Of a stretch of 64,000 bases of DNA, positions 26,407-34,722 are shown piece after piece. How positions within the stretch are numbered: the first letter of the stretch is position 1; every line of letters begins with the position of its first letter. Both the position numbers and the translations under genes were made by a program. Below the pieces are notes generated by a model. It saw nothing but the letters and a program-made list of their open reading frames with translations, did no database searches and was not told the origin of the DNA. The stretch comes from Caldilineaceae bacterium. GTDB taxonomy: Bacteria; Chloroflexota; Anaerolineae; Caldilineales; Caldilineaceae. The DNA lies in NCBI GenBank assembly GCA_026645575.1, contig JAPKMW010000048.1, positions 1 through 64,000 on the forward strand, given 5' to 3'.

Positions 26407-27402
26407 CTACGCGACAGCAATGACGACGCTGCCCTTTTTGGCACCGGCTTCCACGTAGCGGTGCGCCTCGGCCACTTGCTCCAGGGGAAAAGAGCGATCA
26501 ATCACGGCTTTGATCTTGCCGGCCTCCACCAGTTCTTTGATGTGCAGAAGGTCGGCCAGGGTTTCCGTCGATAAGGCACAGATCACCTTGGGGCCGTTTG
26601 TCCGGGCGGTCATGAGCATTTGCAGCAGTTGGGGCGTCTTAAAACTGGCTAACAGGTAGCGCCCGTTGGCGGTGAGCGAGTTTTTCACGCCGGCAAACGA
26701 ACTCCGCCGCAGGATGTCAAAGATGACGTCGTAGCGTTGGCCGTTTTTGGTAAAATCTTCTTTGGTATAGTCAATGACATGATCAGCCCCCAGCGTTTTT
26801 ACCAGTTCCAGGCGCGGTGTGCTACAGACCCCCGTCACCTCAGCGCCGTAGAGTTTCGCCAATTGCACCCCATACGAACCGATGCCGCCGGAAGCGCCGT
26901 TGATCAGGATCTTCTGTCCCGGTTGCAAGTTCACCTTGCGCAGCAGGTTCAGTGCGGTCATGGCGCCATAGGGGATGGTTGCTGCTTCGGCAAAGGTCAG
27001 GTTGGTCGGTTTGGGCGCCACCAGACCGCTTTCGGGCATGGCGAGATATTCAGCATTGCCGCCAAAGGTCATCCCGCGGTAGCCAAAGACCTGATCCCCT
27101 TTTTTGAAACGCGTAACCTGTGCGCCCACCTCAACCACTTCGCCGGCCACTTCTGCCCCCAAAATGTGAACCTTGGGTTTGTTGAAGCCAAACATCACAC
27201 GGGCCGCAAACCACATCGGCAGCGACATAGAAAACGCACCAGGCGAAATGGCCTTGAAATTGCGCGTCCACAGGTCGCCGGTGTTGACCGTGGTGGCATG
27301 GACTTTGATCAAGATTTCATTTGCCTTGGGAACAGGCGTCGGCGCCTCGGTGAGTTTTAGCACGTCGGGCGGGCCATATTCGGTAAAGGTAATAGCTTTC
27401 AT
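26407..27402 (-). CDS. Zinc-less MDR oxidoreductase, paralogue A1
   Basis: The 331-residue protein starts at MKAITFTEYG (27402) after AGGAGAAC. It is an MDR of the quinone-oxidoreductase/reticulon-4-interacting type: ATTVNTGDLWTRN, EVAGEVVEVGAQVTRFKKGD, then NGASGGIGSYGVQLAKLYGAE as the NADPH-binding strand-turn. There is no catalytic zinc set. The C-terminal half has IDRSFPLEQVAEAHRYVEAG, typical of the family. Its closest relative here is 40232-41209. Likely reduces enones, quinones or reactive aldehydes; no substrate can be assigned. Confidence 0.88.
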   Translation of the reverse strand: MKAITFTEYGPPDVLKLTEAPTPVPKANEILIKVHATTVNTGDLWTRNFKAISPGAFSMSLPMWFAARVMFGFNKPKVHILGAEVAGEVVEVGAQVTRFKKGDQVFGYRGMTFGGNAEYLAMPESGLVAPKPTNLTFAEAATIPYGAMTALNLLRKVNLQPGQKILINGASGGIGSYGVQLAKLYGAEVTGVCSTPRLELVKTLGADHVIDYTKEDFTKNGQRYDVIFDILRRSSFAGVKNSLTANGRYLLASFKTPQLLQMLMTARTNGPKVICALSTETLADLLHIKELVEAGKIKAVIDRSFPLEQVAEAHRYVEAGAKKGSVVIAVA

Positions 27403-27449
27403 GGGTGTTCTCCTATAAGACTTGCGCAAGACGGGTTCGTCACCGGATA

Positions 27450-27480
27450 GACTTGTCAGGTTTTAGAAACCTGACAAGTC
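27450..27480 (-). terminator. Terminator after the DUF2306 gene
   Basis: A perfect 14-bp stem (GACTTGTCAGGTTT / AAACCTGACAAGTC) with a 3-base loop, located 29 bp beyond the stop of the DUF2306 gene in its direction of transcription. It separates the XRE operon from the MDR genes. Confidence 0.75.
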
Positions 27481-27508
27481 TGGTGCTGCATAAGTCCGGT
27501 CCGACTTG

Positions 27509-28225
27509 TTACGCTGACACAGTAAATTTCTGACGCCTATTGATGACAAGCTGGCGCCGTTTGTCGGCGCCTGTGGCTTGCCGATAGATGATCCACTCGG
27601 CCACAACAAGGTTGATTACCCAGCCGGCGCCCATACAGAGCGCACGCGCCAGTTCACCTTGCCAGGCCGGGAAAAAGAGCAAAGGGAGATGGGTGAACAC
27701 TTGCGTCCCTGCCCCCATACCGATGGCGTAGCCCCGCAGCATCCAGGCGCCATGTTGGGTGAAATCGCGCCGCCAAATGGCTGCTGCGCCCAAAAGAAGG
27801 GAGACCAGCATAGCCGGCCCAAAGAATAGCCGTAAGCCGTAGAGCCATACGCCATCGCCCGCTGGCCAGGGGTAAAAATGGGACATCCACAGTCCCGAAA
27901 GCGCCGCAATCAATCCGCTAGGGATCAGGATCCGCCCGGCCAGGCGATGCCAACCACGGTGACGACGGCGAAAGCCGGGGGCAAATTGGAACGCGCCCAG
28001 CACCGAATAGAGCGTGACACTGATGATATGCACCACCACCGGCAAGGGCGACGCAAAAAACCGGGCGTTGGTTGCGGTGATTTCGGCGCCGCGGCTCAAC
28101 TCGGTCAGGCGGACGGCGCCGGCAATGGCGGGGACGGCGCTTAGGACGAGTAGCCCAACCGGGATGAGCCATTCGCGTCGGTTTGGTGTGGTCGTTGCGG
28201 TCATCATCTTCTCCTGAGTTTTCAT
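27509..28225 (-). CDS. DUF2306 integral membrane protein, paralogue 1
   Basis: The 238-residue product has about six to seven transmembrane helices. HIISVTLYSVLGAFQFAP, RHRGWHRLAGRILIPSG and RRDFTQHGAWMLRGYAIG match the conserved His-rich loops of DUF2306. Function unknown; conserved His in the first, second and fourth helices would suit metal or haem binding, which is my inference. It overlaps the XRE regulator gene by four bases (ATGA) and so belongs to that operon. A second DUF2306 gene at 41385-42044 also precedes an MDR pair. Confidence 0.85.
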   Translation of the reverse strand: MKTQEKMMTATTTPNRREWLIPVGLLVLSAVPAIAGAVRLTELSRGAEITATNARFFASPLPVVVHIISVTLYSVLGAFQFAPGFRRRHRGWHRLAGRILIPSGLIAALSGLWMSHFYPWPAGDGVWLYGLRLFFGPAMLVSLLLGAAAIWRRDFTQHGAWMLRGYAIGMGAGTQVFTHLPLLFFPAWQGELARALCMGAGWVINLVVAEWIIYRQATGADKRRQLVINRRQKFTVSA

Positions 28226-28449
28226 TTCGTTTTCTCTTCCAATTCATAAGCAAAGACTTCGGTCAGCGGCACATTAAAGGCCAGCGCAATGCGAAAGGCC
28301 AGTTCCAGCGAAGGGGAATATTTGCCCTGTTCCATGGCGATGATGGTCTGGCGGGTTACGCCAACTTTTTCCGCCAACTGTTGCTGGGTCATTTCACCCT
28401 GGAAAAAGCGCAGGGTGCGAATATTGTTGGTGAGTCGCCCTTTGTTCAT
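28222..28449 (-). CDS. Small XRE-family transcriptional regulator
   Basis: The 75-residue protein starts at MNKGRLTNN (28449). The XRE helix-turn-helix spans about residues 20-50: EMTQQQLAEKVGVTRQTIIAM, followed by EQGKYSPSLELAFRIALAF. Such YgzD-like mini-regulators sit beside small membrane proteins and usually repress their own operon. The gene is one base downstream of the membrane protein gene 28451-28903 and overlaps DUF2306 by four bases, giving a compact three-gene operon. The dyad at 28947-28965 is the likely operator. Confidence 0.9.
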   Translation of the reverse strand: MNKGRLTNNIRTLRFFQGEMTQQQLAEKVGVTRQTIIAMEQGKYSPSLELAFRIALAFNVPLTEVFAYELEEKTK

Positions 28450-28450
28450 C

Positions 28451-28903
28451 TCAGACCCCCCAGCGGTAGAAGTAGAGGCGGACAATGTCGCCCACAATCT
28501 GCGCCAGGAGACCAAAGAGAATCAGCAGGGTAAACATCACCAATGGCGGCTGCCCCAGGGCAAAGGTCAGCATGGCGAGAAACGTACCCAGGGAAGAAAG
28601 CGTATAGGTGGTCTTCGTCCCTTTCAGGTCGATGAGGGTATCGCGCTCATCGGTAATGCTTTCGATGACCGGCTCGGCCTTTGTTTTGATTGCCTCAATG
28701 ATCCCCGCGCCAATCTGCGTTAGGATGGTGGCAACAATGGTGACAACAATGGCGGCCACAATAATGATCGCCCACAGACGAAAGATCTGGTTCGGCTCAA
28801 ACCGGTCGCTTCCGATCAGTTGCCAGAGCCGAAAGAGATAGAAGCTCAAAATCAGGCTGAAGTTCACTAAGGAGACAGCAATATTTTTCTCTTGAAAGGA
28901 CAT
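28451..28903 (-). CDS. Membrane protein of XRE operon, unknown (DUF2178-like)
   Basis: The 150-residue protein has four hydrophobic helices arranged as two hairpins (about 10-27, 42-66, 100-117, 120-140). Between the pairs is a soluble loop AIKTKAEPVIESITDERDTL-IDLKGTK. The layout and loop resemble DUF2178-type proteins that are regularly found with small XRE regulators, but I am not certain of the family. It is the first gene of the operon and the closest to the operator. Confidence 0.75.
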   Translation of the reverse strand: MSFQEKNIAVSLVNFSLILSFYLFRLWQLIGSDRFEPNQIFRLWAIIIVAAIVVTIVATILTQIGAGIIEAIKTKAEPVIESITDERDTLIDLKGTKTTYTLSSLGTFLAMLTFALGQPPLVMFTLLILFGLLAQIVGDIVRLYFYRWGV

Positions 28904-28946
28904 GATTCCCCTCTTTGTCTACCATCTTTTACTTTACGTATAGCAC

Positions 28947-28984
28947 AATATACATAGAGTATATTATATCACACATAATGTCAA
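28947..28984 (-). promoter_or_regulatory. XRE-operon operator and promoter region
   Basis: A perfect dyad AATATAC-ATAGA-GTATATT lies at 28947-28965, about 45 bases before the first gene. Overlapping AT-rich elements include TATAAT (minus strand 28968-28963) and TTGACA (28984-28979), although these two are only 10 bases apart and cannot both belong to one promoter. The dyad is the probable binding site of the XRE regulator in this operon. Confidence 0.6.
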
Positions 28985-29042
28985 AAATTTATTACAATTA
29001 GTAAACAATTTACTACATGTTGACAAAGAGTGTTGGCGCTTA

Positions 29043-29297
29043 TCATTCGGCCTGGTCGGGTTCGACACAAGCGATGGCGAGCAACGGCATCCCCAGATCA
29101 CGCACCTTTTTGAGCAAGCCATACAACGCCGCCTGATCGACCACCGGGCCAGTCAAGAGTGTATCGCCGTTGGCCGTCAATGTAATGGTCAAGCCATCAA
29201 ACCAGGCTGTCCATTGTGTCCCTAGATGGCCCGCGAGCCGGATCTGATAGACCAGCGGTGCATCGGGATCGCCTCTTGTATAAAGATTGTTTGTCAT
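29043..29297 (-). CDS. Conserved 84-residue protein of the MalT-like regulon, paralogue 1
   Basis: The product starts at MTNNLYTRG (29297) after GGATGGGG. It shares with 35218-35463 the pattern GDPDxPxxYQIRL, then GLTITL, NGDTLLTGPVVDQAAL and LLxKVRDLGMPLL. A three-strand then helix layout is likely. I know this type only as a hypothetical protein found near MalT-like LuxR regulators in Chloroflexota; no function is known. Its promoter is the conserved 59-bp element at 29356-29414. The longer upstream in-frame extension runs across that promoter and is rejected. Confidence 0.75.
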   Translation of the reverse strand: MTNNLYTRGDPDAPLVYQIRLAGHLGTQWTAWFDGLTITLTANGDTLLTGPVVDQAALYGLLKKVRDLGMPLLAIACVEPDQAE

Positions 29298-29355
29298 TGC
29301 CCCATCCCCTCGAAACCATACCTGACGGTCGGTAGTGGTTGTGTCATCTATCAAC

Positions 29356-29414
29356 AGTATAGCGACAGGCAGGTATTGCTGTATAGATACTAAAGTGTTG
29401 AGCAAGGTGTTGTT
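29356..29414 (-). promoter_or_regulatory. Conserved activator-type promoter S1
   Basis: On the minus strand: CAACACC, then CAACACTTT 12 bp later, then CAATACC 22 bp after that, and a -10 TATACT that starts 39 bp after the first base of CAACACTTT. No acceptable -35 is present, as expected for an activator-dependent promoter. The same arrangement occurs at 35523-35581 and 42205-42264. The far end overlaps the last 25 bp of the DUF4386 gene. Confidence 0.7.
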
Positions 29415-30088
29415 TTTGGCGTGGTGAAGCCCTTCACAATCAACCAGACCCCCATAAAAACCTCCCACAGACCGCCGGGCAGCGAAGACGCCAGCCCCAG
29501 CCCGGACCCCAAGAGTTCCGACAGCATCCCGACCAAGATGATCGCGTAGCCGACAAGCCCCCAAACGGCCAGCCAGCGCGGCACCAACGTCGTCTTGTAG
29601 AGCGTGTAACAGAGCAGCAACCCCGACGCGCCCAGCGTACTCATGCCGATTTGGTAGGCAACGTGCTGCCCGTGGGCGAATACGGCACTCAAGGTTTGCA
29701 GCGCAGCCACGTCGGCGGGTGCGGCATTCAGGTAGGCGTGGCCCAAGGGGATTTGCAACAGGATGAAGATCACCATGATGGCAATGAAGAGGGCGTCCAT
29801 AATCCGGGCGGCGAGATAGCCGACAGCAATGCGTTCGTGGTGTTGCTTCAGGATCGGGAAGAGCAGCACCCCGTGCGCCGCGTCGCCCGCCACCGCCAAC
29901 AACCAGAGCAGCGCGCCAATCGCCACCGTCATGCTGTTAGCGGAAAGGGTGGCCAGGTAATCCGGCGCCCCTAGAATGGATTGGAAGAGCATCTCCCCGC
30001 CAATGCCGACCACAAACCCGGCCAGGTAGACCACGCCGACGACGATGGCCGTCGTTCGATAGGTGTTGGTCATTGCTTTGGTATTCAT
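29390..30088 (-). CDS. DUF4386 integral membrane protein
   Basis: The 232-residue product has six to seven transmembrane helices and the DUF4386 pattern: YRTTAIVVGVVYLAGFVVGI at the start, a RIMDALFIAIMVIFILL helix, GLLLCYTLYKTTLVPRWLAVWG and SLPGGLWEVFMGVWLIVKGF at the end. AAGGAG sits eight bases before the first ATG. Function unknown. The gene is preceded by a unique array of TGTGGTGA repeats (30170-30255), different from the S-type promoter, so it probably answers to another regulator. The final codons overlap the S1 element. Confidence 0.88.
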   Translation of the reverse strand: MNTKAMTNTYRTTAIVVGVVYLAGFVVGIGGEMLFQSILGAPDYLATLSANSMTVAIGALLWLLAVAGDAAHGVLLFPILKQHHERIAVGYLAARIMDALFIAIMVIFILLQIPLGHAYLNAAPADVAALQTLSAVFAHGQHVAYQIGMSTLGASGLLLCYTLYKTTLVPRWLAVWGLVGYAIILVGMLSELLGSGLGLASSLPGGLWEVFMGVWLIVKGFTTPKTTPCSTL

Positions 30089-30156
30089 TGAATTTTCTCC
30101 TTTTCACAGATGTTTGATAATTTTTTATCGTTGATTTTGCGCCTTGCTTCGCTTAG

Positions 30157-30255
30157 AGGATACCAAACTCTGTGGTGAGGCGTCATCACCACATGTGGTG
30201 ATTATTGGGTGATTGATGGGACTGGATGTGGTGAGGGAAATAAGTGATGTGGTGA
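30157..30255 (-). promoter_or_regulatory. TGTGGTGA repeat array with -10 box
   Basis: Copies of TGTGGTGA (written on the plus strand) end at 30178, 30201, 30234 and 30255, with starts 23, 33 and 21 bp apart, near whole turns of the helix. A degenerate TGGGTGAT lies at 30206. One copy is part of a perfect 18-bp palindrome, ATCACCACATGTGGTGAT, at 30185-30202. A -10 TATCCT (minus strand 30162-30157) follows about 8 bp after the last repeat, and no -35 is visible. Direct repeats in place of a -35 are the hallmark of MalT-type activation. Confidence 0.7.
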
Positions 30256-30297
30256 TTGCTGTATCGACATGACTTCCACCAACGGAGTGGTAGAAAT

Positions 30298-30337
30298 CAA
30301 AAGCCCTGGCCGGCTTTTCGCATCACCGACCAGGGCT
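30298..30337 (-). terminator. Terminator of the 30410 membrane gene
   Basis: AGCCCTGG (30302-30309) pairs with CCAGGGCT (30330-30337), and on the minus strand the stem ends in CTTTTGATTT. It lies 73 bp past the stop of the gene at 30410. The rest of the 30089-30409 gap holds the TGTGGTGA array and no gene. Confidence 0.75.
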
Positions 30338-30409
30338 GAGGGGAAACCTAACAGAACTTACGCACAAGCGCACAACTTTTCTGTTTTGTGCGAAATCGAT
30401 TGATTGGCG

Positions 30410-30808
30410 TTAAGCGACGTTCCGATTTTGGCGCGCACCAATCAGATAACCAAGAAACAAAAGGACAGCAATGCTATCAACTACAACAGCGAAAGCAACC
30501 TGGCGACCGAGATACGACTGTCCATAACTGAGAACGAGGGCAATAAAGACCACTTTACTACAAGCAGCAATCGTCACCACCAATGGACGGCTTGACGGAT
30601 TAAACGCACTGTAGAGCAGCATTACGCCGATAAGGGTAATCAGCACCCCCCAGTTGCGCACAATAATCTCTGCCAGCGGCCCCTCTAGCGACGCCCCAAA
30701 GGTGGAAAGTAGCGCGGCTTGCGGTGAAATTGCAGCGTAAAACATGGTACAGGTAAGTAAACCAGAGATGAGTAGGATCCACTTCATCTTTGCAACAATC
30801 CAATTCAT
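30410..30808 (-). CDS. Four-helix membrane protein, unknown function
   Basis: The 132-residue product has four hydrophobic segments (about 8-28, 47-66, 75-93, 101-123). It begins MNWIVAKMKWILLISGLL after a strong AAAGGAG site. RNWGVLITLIGVMLLYSAFNP is the best-conserved-looking loop. It resembles small DoxX/DUF-type four-helix proteins in size, but I do not recognise a family. It is 59 bp downstream of the MalT-like regulator gene 30868-33624 on the same strand, so it may be co-transcribed with it, and it ends at the terminator 30298-30337. Confidence 0.75.
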   Translation of the reverse strand: MNWIVAKMKWILLISGLLTCTMFYAAISPQAALLSTFGASLEGPLAEIIVRNWGVLITLIGVMLLYSAFNPSSRPLVVTIAACSKVVFIALVLSYGQSYLGRQVAFAVVVDSIAVLLFLGYLIGARQNRNVA

Positions 30809-30867
30809 TGCTTCTCCTTTGGACTAACTTTTAGATTCCAATGATTGATATAGCGTTTGCCTGTTTG

Positions 30868-33624
30868 TTACAACAAACCAAGTTCCTCGGCGCGACGGAC
30901 GGCAGCGCGGCGATTGTTCACACCGAGCTTGCTGAAAATGTTTTTAGTGTGGGTGCGCATTGTATTCAGCGAGACCATTAAGTGGCGGGCAATTTCCGGC
31001 CCATCCAATTCGGTGCTGAGCAGCCGCAATACCTCCAGTTCGCGTTCACTTAATGGCTCAATGAGGGGTTGTCGATGGGGGACAGGGCGGGGCGCTTCAT
31101 GCAGGGTCTTCGGTTGCACCGCACCCAATGCCACCAACAGTTTAGCACGATAATCGGGCATGACTTCGTGGCTGAGGGCGGCCAAGAGCCGCGCTATCGG
31201 CGCTCCTTCATCGATAAAGAGACGGACATAGCCTGCCGGTTCGGCCAGCATCAGGGCGCGGGCTAAGGCGGCAAGCGCCAAGGGAATGTTACTCTGCATT
31301 TCATACGCCAGCGCTTGCAACATCAGGATTTCGATGACACTGCCCATCCTGCCACCGGTTTCGGCTGCCGCCAGCAGGCGCGCCAGCAGTGGCAGAGCCG
31401 CCTGTAGGTGGGCTGCGTTCCGGTCGTGTTGATGCTGGGCAATAAGTATGCGCGCCAGGGTGATATGTTCAAACTCGCGCAGATAGCTCAGGTCATCAGT
31501 GACTGACAAGCCCCGTTCCCGCACCCAGCCCAACGCTGCGGTTAGCCGGCCCTGGCGTACCCAGACGCGCGCCTTCAACGCGCCAATGGGGCGGAAATCG
31601 GGAACAGGCCCCCGAAAATAGCGACGTTCCGCCTCGGCAAGCAGGTCGAGCACGCCCGTCAGATCGCCCAGCGTTTGCTGCATTTGCGCCTGCACAAGGG
31701 CGCGGCGATAAGGCCAATTGGGCAACGCTGCGCCTTCGCCCAACGCTTCACTCTGGGCCAGATATTGGGTAGCGGCTGGCAGGTCGCCCTGCTCACGGGC
31801 TAATTCACCCAACCCTAAATAAAGCTCGGCTGTACCCTGGACGGCTGGCTCGCCCTGCGCCTTAGCCAGTTGCAAGGCTTGTTGGTAGACCTGTACGGCC
31901 TCGTGCAGACGACCTTGCACCGTTCTGATGTCGGCGAGACCATAGGTGCCACTGAGGGCGAAAATAATATTGCCGGCCCGCTGAAAGCCCGCCATCCCTT
32001 CAGCCAGCGCCCCATAGGCCGCTTCCAGTTCGCCGCTGGCCCAGTAGGCCAACCCCAAAAGCGCCGCCGCCGGCCCACGCCGGACATAGGCATCCGCCGG
32101 TAAGAGATCGAGCGCCTGTCGCGCATAGGTCACGGTGCCGGCAATATCGCCTTGCGCCAGGGCCAGATAAGTACGGGCCGAGGCGATCTCCGCCGGTAAC
32201 AAGCGAAATTCCTCGGCATCCATAAAGGTCATGGCCGCGGTTGACAACTCGTCCGCCCGATCCAGCCACTGTTCGGCATCCCGTAAGTACGCCACGGCAG
32301 CTTCTAACTCACCGCGATTTAGATACTCCCAGGCGTAGCCAACGCTGAGGACTGGTCTGGTGCGCACCACCGCCGCCGGCAGTGCCGTCATCCAGCCTTG
32401 CAAGGCGGCAGAGCGAAAATTACTCCGGTGCAGGGCCGGCCAGGTCAATTCCACCAAGTCCGCCGCCCGTGCAAAATCGGCCGCGGCCAGGGCATGGTGG
32501 ATAGCTTCGGCGCGCAGGCCGTGCGCCTCATACCAGGCGCTTGCCCGCCCATGCCAGGTCGCAACCTGTGTCGGCTGCTCCTTGAGCGCGTGCGCGTGCA
32601 ACACATCGGCAAAGAGGTGATGATAACGATACCACTCGCGCTTGTCATCCAGCGGCACAACGAAGAGATTGGCCCGCTCCAACAACGCCAACAGTTCACG
32701 GCCATCAGTCTGCTGCGTGACAGCATCACAGAGCGGCCCACACAAACGGTCGAGAATGGCGGTCTGGAGCAAGAACGTGCGTACAGGCGCCGGCTGGCGC
32801 TGTAACACCTCTTCCACCAGATAATCCCCAATGTAGCGATGATCGCCGGCAAAAGTCTGGATAAAGCCGGCAACATCTTCCCGTCCCCGGAGGGAGAGCG
32901 CAGCCAGTTGCAGACCGGCGATCCAGCCTTCGGTGCGGGCGCCCAGGGCGGCGATCTGATCGGCGGCCAGGGTTGGTCCTATCATCTGGTTGAGAAAGTC
33001 GGCGGCTTCGGCTGGGGTAAAGCGCAAGTCGGCGGCGCGTATTTCGTTCAACTCCCCCCGTGCGCGCAGCCGCGCCAGTGGCAACTGGGGATCTTCCCGT
33101 GTGGTGATGACCAGGTGCAGTTGCGGTGGCAGATGGTCGATGAGAAAGGTCAGCGCCTGGTCAACCGCACCCAGCGGCGCGCCTAAAAGGCCACCGCCGT
33201 TGGGCGCGGCGTCAATCAGATGATAGTCGTCCAGGATTAAGACAAGCGGTTCGGGCAGGGTGGCAATTTCATTAACCAGCGCCGTCAACATGATTACCAG
33301 CGGTGGCGGCTGCGGCGATTGGATCATCGTCAACAGGCTGCGGCCTGCCTCTGGCGCTACCGTCTGCAAAGACGATACAAGGTAGGTCAGAAACCGGCTG
33401 AGGTCATTGTCCCCTTCGTCCAGCGACAGCCACGCCACCGGGCGACCACAGATGGCGACCCAGGCGCTCACCAAGGTAGTTTTGCCATAGCCGGCCGGGG
33501 CCGCGACCAGCGTCAGTTTCTGATGCAGGCTGCCGTCCAACTGGGCGTACAGACGAGAACGCGCAACGGCGTTGCGGCGCGGCGGCGGGATATAAAGTTT
33601 TGTGGCTACTATCGACATAGACAT
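30868..33624 (-). CDS. MalT-like LuxR-family ATP-dependent activator 1
   Basis: The 918-residue product starts at MSMSIVATKLYIPPPRRN (33624), by alignment with regulator 2, whose first codons share the DNA GCGCCATGTCTA. Order of parts: STAND NTPase with Walker A APAGYGKTT near 43-50 and LVLILDDYHLID as Walker B; winged helix region; a long TPR-like helical superhelix (about 380-830); C-terminal LuxR HTH, LSERELEVLRLL...MVSLNTMRTHTKNIFSKLGV. MalT-type proteins bind inducer and ATP, multimerise and bind direct repeats. The recognition helix differs from those of regulators 2 and 3. The effector is unknown. Confidence 0.92.
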   Translation of the reverse strand: MSMSIVATKLYIPPPRRNAVARSRLYAQLDGSLHQKLTLVAAPAGYGKTTLVSAWVAICGRPVAWLSLDEGDNDLSRFLTYLVSSLQTVAPEAGRSLLTMIQSPQPPPLVIMLTALVNEIATLPEPLVLILDDYHLIDAAPNGGGLLGAPLGAVDQALTFLIDHLPPQLHLVITTREDPQLPLARLRARGELNEIRAADLRFTPAEAADFLNQMIGPTLAADQIAALGARTEGWIAGLQLAALSLRGREDVAGFIQTFAGDHRYIGDYLVEEVLQRQPAPVRTFLLQTAILDRLCGPLCDAVTQQTDGRELLALLERANLFVVPLDDKREWYRYHHLFADVLHAHALKEQPTQVATWHGRASAWYEAHGLRAEAIHHALAAADFARAADLVELTWPALHRSNFRSAALQGWMTALPAAVVRTRPVLSVGYAWEYLNRGELEAAVAYLRDAEQWLDRADELSTAAMTFMDAEEFRLLPAEIASARTYLALAQGDIAGTVTYARQALDLLPADAYVRRGPAAALLGLAYWASGELEAAYGALAEGMAGFQRAGNIIFALSGTYGLADIRTVQGRLHEAVQVYQQALQLAKAQGEPAVQGTAELYLGLGELAREQGDLPAATQYLAQSEALGEGAALPNWPYRRALVQAQMQQTLGDLTGVLDLLAEAERRYFRGPVPDFRPIGALKARVWVRQGRLTAALGWVRERGLSVTDDLSYLREFEHITLARILIAQHQHDRNAAHLQAALPLLARLLAAAETGGRMGSVIEILMLQALAYEMQSNIPLALAALARALMLAEPAGYVRLFIDEGAPIARLLAALSHEVMPDYRAKLLVALGAVQPKTLHEAPRPVPHRQPLIEPLSERELEVLRLLSTELDGPEIARHLMVSLNTMRTHTKNIFSKLGVNNRRAAVRRAEELGLL

Positions 33625-33757
33625 GGCGCACCGGCGTGGGTTTGGCACTCGCTTGACAGCAAGCCGATCAAATTGCGGCATGGACCGTGCAAGTAACAGT
33701 CGAGCCGGCTTGGCTTACCTTTATGCTGATTTTACCATAAAAATTGACCTTTTGCCA

Positions 33758-33771
33758 CACCGTATACGGTG
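33758..33771. promoter_or_regulatory. Dyad upstream of MalT-like regulator 1
   Basis: A perfect palindrome CACCGTATACGGTG lies about 130 bp before the regulator start. On the minus strand a TAAAAT-like -10 follows about 25 bp downstream. Possible operator or autoregulatory site. Confidence 0.4.
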
Positions 33772-33812
33772 CAAGGTATAGGTAGCCAGGGTTGATTTTC
33801 ACAAGAGCGACG

Positions 33813-34580
33813 TCAGCCCTGTCCACGGATGAGCCGTAGGCCGGTGACAACGAGCCAGACGAGCCACGCAGCTAGGCCCAGAACGCCGACGAACACCAGT
33901 GGCGACCCATCTGCGATGGCGAGGTTTCCGGTCCCGGCCAAGATGAGTAAGCCGCCGCCAGCCACGCCTAGCAGCCGCTGCCACGGTCGCGTCAAACCGC
34001 TGGCGTGGGTGGCCAACGCCGCGCCGATGAAGGTCGTCCCGAGCGCGGGCAGCGCGAGCGCCAAGGCAGCGGCATGGAGCTGCCACATCAGCGCAAAGGC
34101 GGGGGTCGGCTCGGCCAGGCCATCCGCGGCGAGTACGACCGCGATGTGCGTGGCAATGGTGAGGGCGAATAACGCCGAGAGCGTCGCGCCGGCTGCCACC
34201 GCGAGCCGCGACCAGTCCGCCCCTGCGCCGCCACGGCGCTGCACAAGCCCGTGCAGCGCCGTGACGAACAACAGGAGCAGCGGCAGGTTCACGGCCTCCA
34301 GACCCGAAGTGACGGCCAAGGCGCCTCGGTTCTCGGCGTGGTAGGCGAGGACCACACCAAGAGGATCGCTGTAGGCAGGCGCGCCACTGCCCCCAAAGAC
34401 CGCGTTCTGAACGAACAGCGACGCGGCTAAGGCGACCGCGGCGCCGCCGACGATTCGCGTCGTGGCCCCCCGGTTCCCTGCGGCCACTGCTGGTGTCGCA
34501 GCCTCGCTCATTCGATTTCCGCCGAGCGCTGACTTAGTGTCTGTGCTAACCTGCGCCACTTTCCGTAAATCGTTCATCAT
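33813..34580 (-). CDS. GC-rich integral membrane protein, unknown function
   Basis: The 255-residue product has six to seven Ala/Leu/Val-rich transmembrane helices after a polar 40-residue N-terminus; a second possible start is the ATG of MSEAATPAVAAG, 23 codons in. GGAGACAA precedes the first ATG. Helices start at about 42, 87, 122, 160, 190 and 225. Base composition is clearly richer in GC than in the neighbouring genes, with many GCG/GCC/CGC codons, which suggests a separate origin. I do not recognise the family. Confidence 0.8.
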   Translation of the reverse strand: MMNDLRKVAQVSTDTKSALGGNRMSEAATPAVAAGNRGATTRIVGGAAVALAASLFVQNAVFGGSGAPAYSDPLGVVLAYHAENRGALAVTSGLEAVNLPLLLLFVTALHGLVQRRGGAGADWSRLAVAAGATLSALFALTIATHIAVVLAADGLAEPTPAFALMWQLHAAALALALPALGTTFIGAALATHASGLTRPWQRLLGVAGGGLLILAGTGNLAIADGSPLVFVGVLGLAAWLVWLVVTGLRLIRGQG

Positions 34581-34632
34581 TTGTCTCCTTTACTTGAACG
34601 GTGACTATTACGACAATGTTAAATTACAAGTA

Positions 34633-34698
34633 GACCTCCGGGAAGGGGTCAGGAACGATCGCCAAATTGGGGAAACCGTCTGCCCCTTCCCGGAGGTC
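34633..34698. repeat. 16-bp perfect inverted repeat
   Basis: GACCTCCGGGAAGGGG (34633-34648) and CCCCTTCCCGGAGGTC (34683-34698) around 34 bases. It lies between the DUF6326 gene and the GC-rich membrane gene and is probably the terminator of the DUF6326 operon. Confidence 0.7.
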
Positions 34699-34722
34699 GG
34701 CCGGTGAATGGGTTGGCAGGCG

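Noticed and set aside
28963..28984. TTGACA and TATAAT upstream of the XRE operon as one promoter
   Set aside because: The two hexamers are only 10 bp apart, too close for sigma-70 RNA polymerase.
29298..29564. 89-residue N-terminal extension of the 84-residue protein
   Set aside because: It runs through the S1 promoter and the 3' end of the DUF4386 gene and is absent from the paralogue at 35218.
30170..30255. CRISPR-like reading of the TGTGGTGA copies
   Set aside because: The repeat word is only 8-9 bp and lies directly upstream of a promoter; operator sites explain it better.
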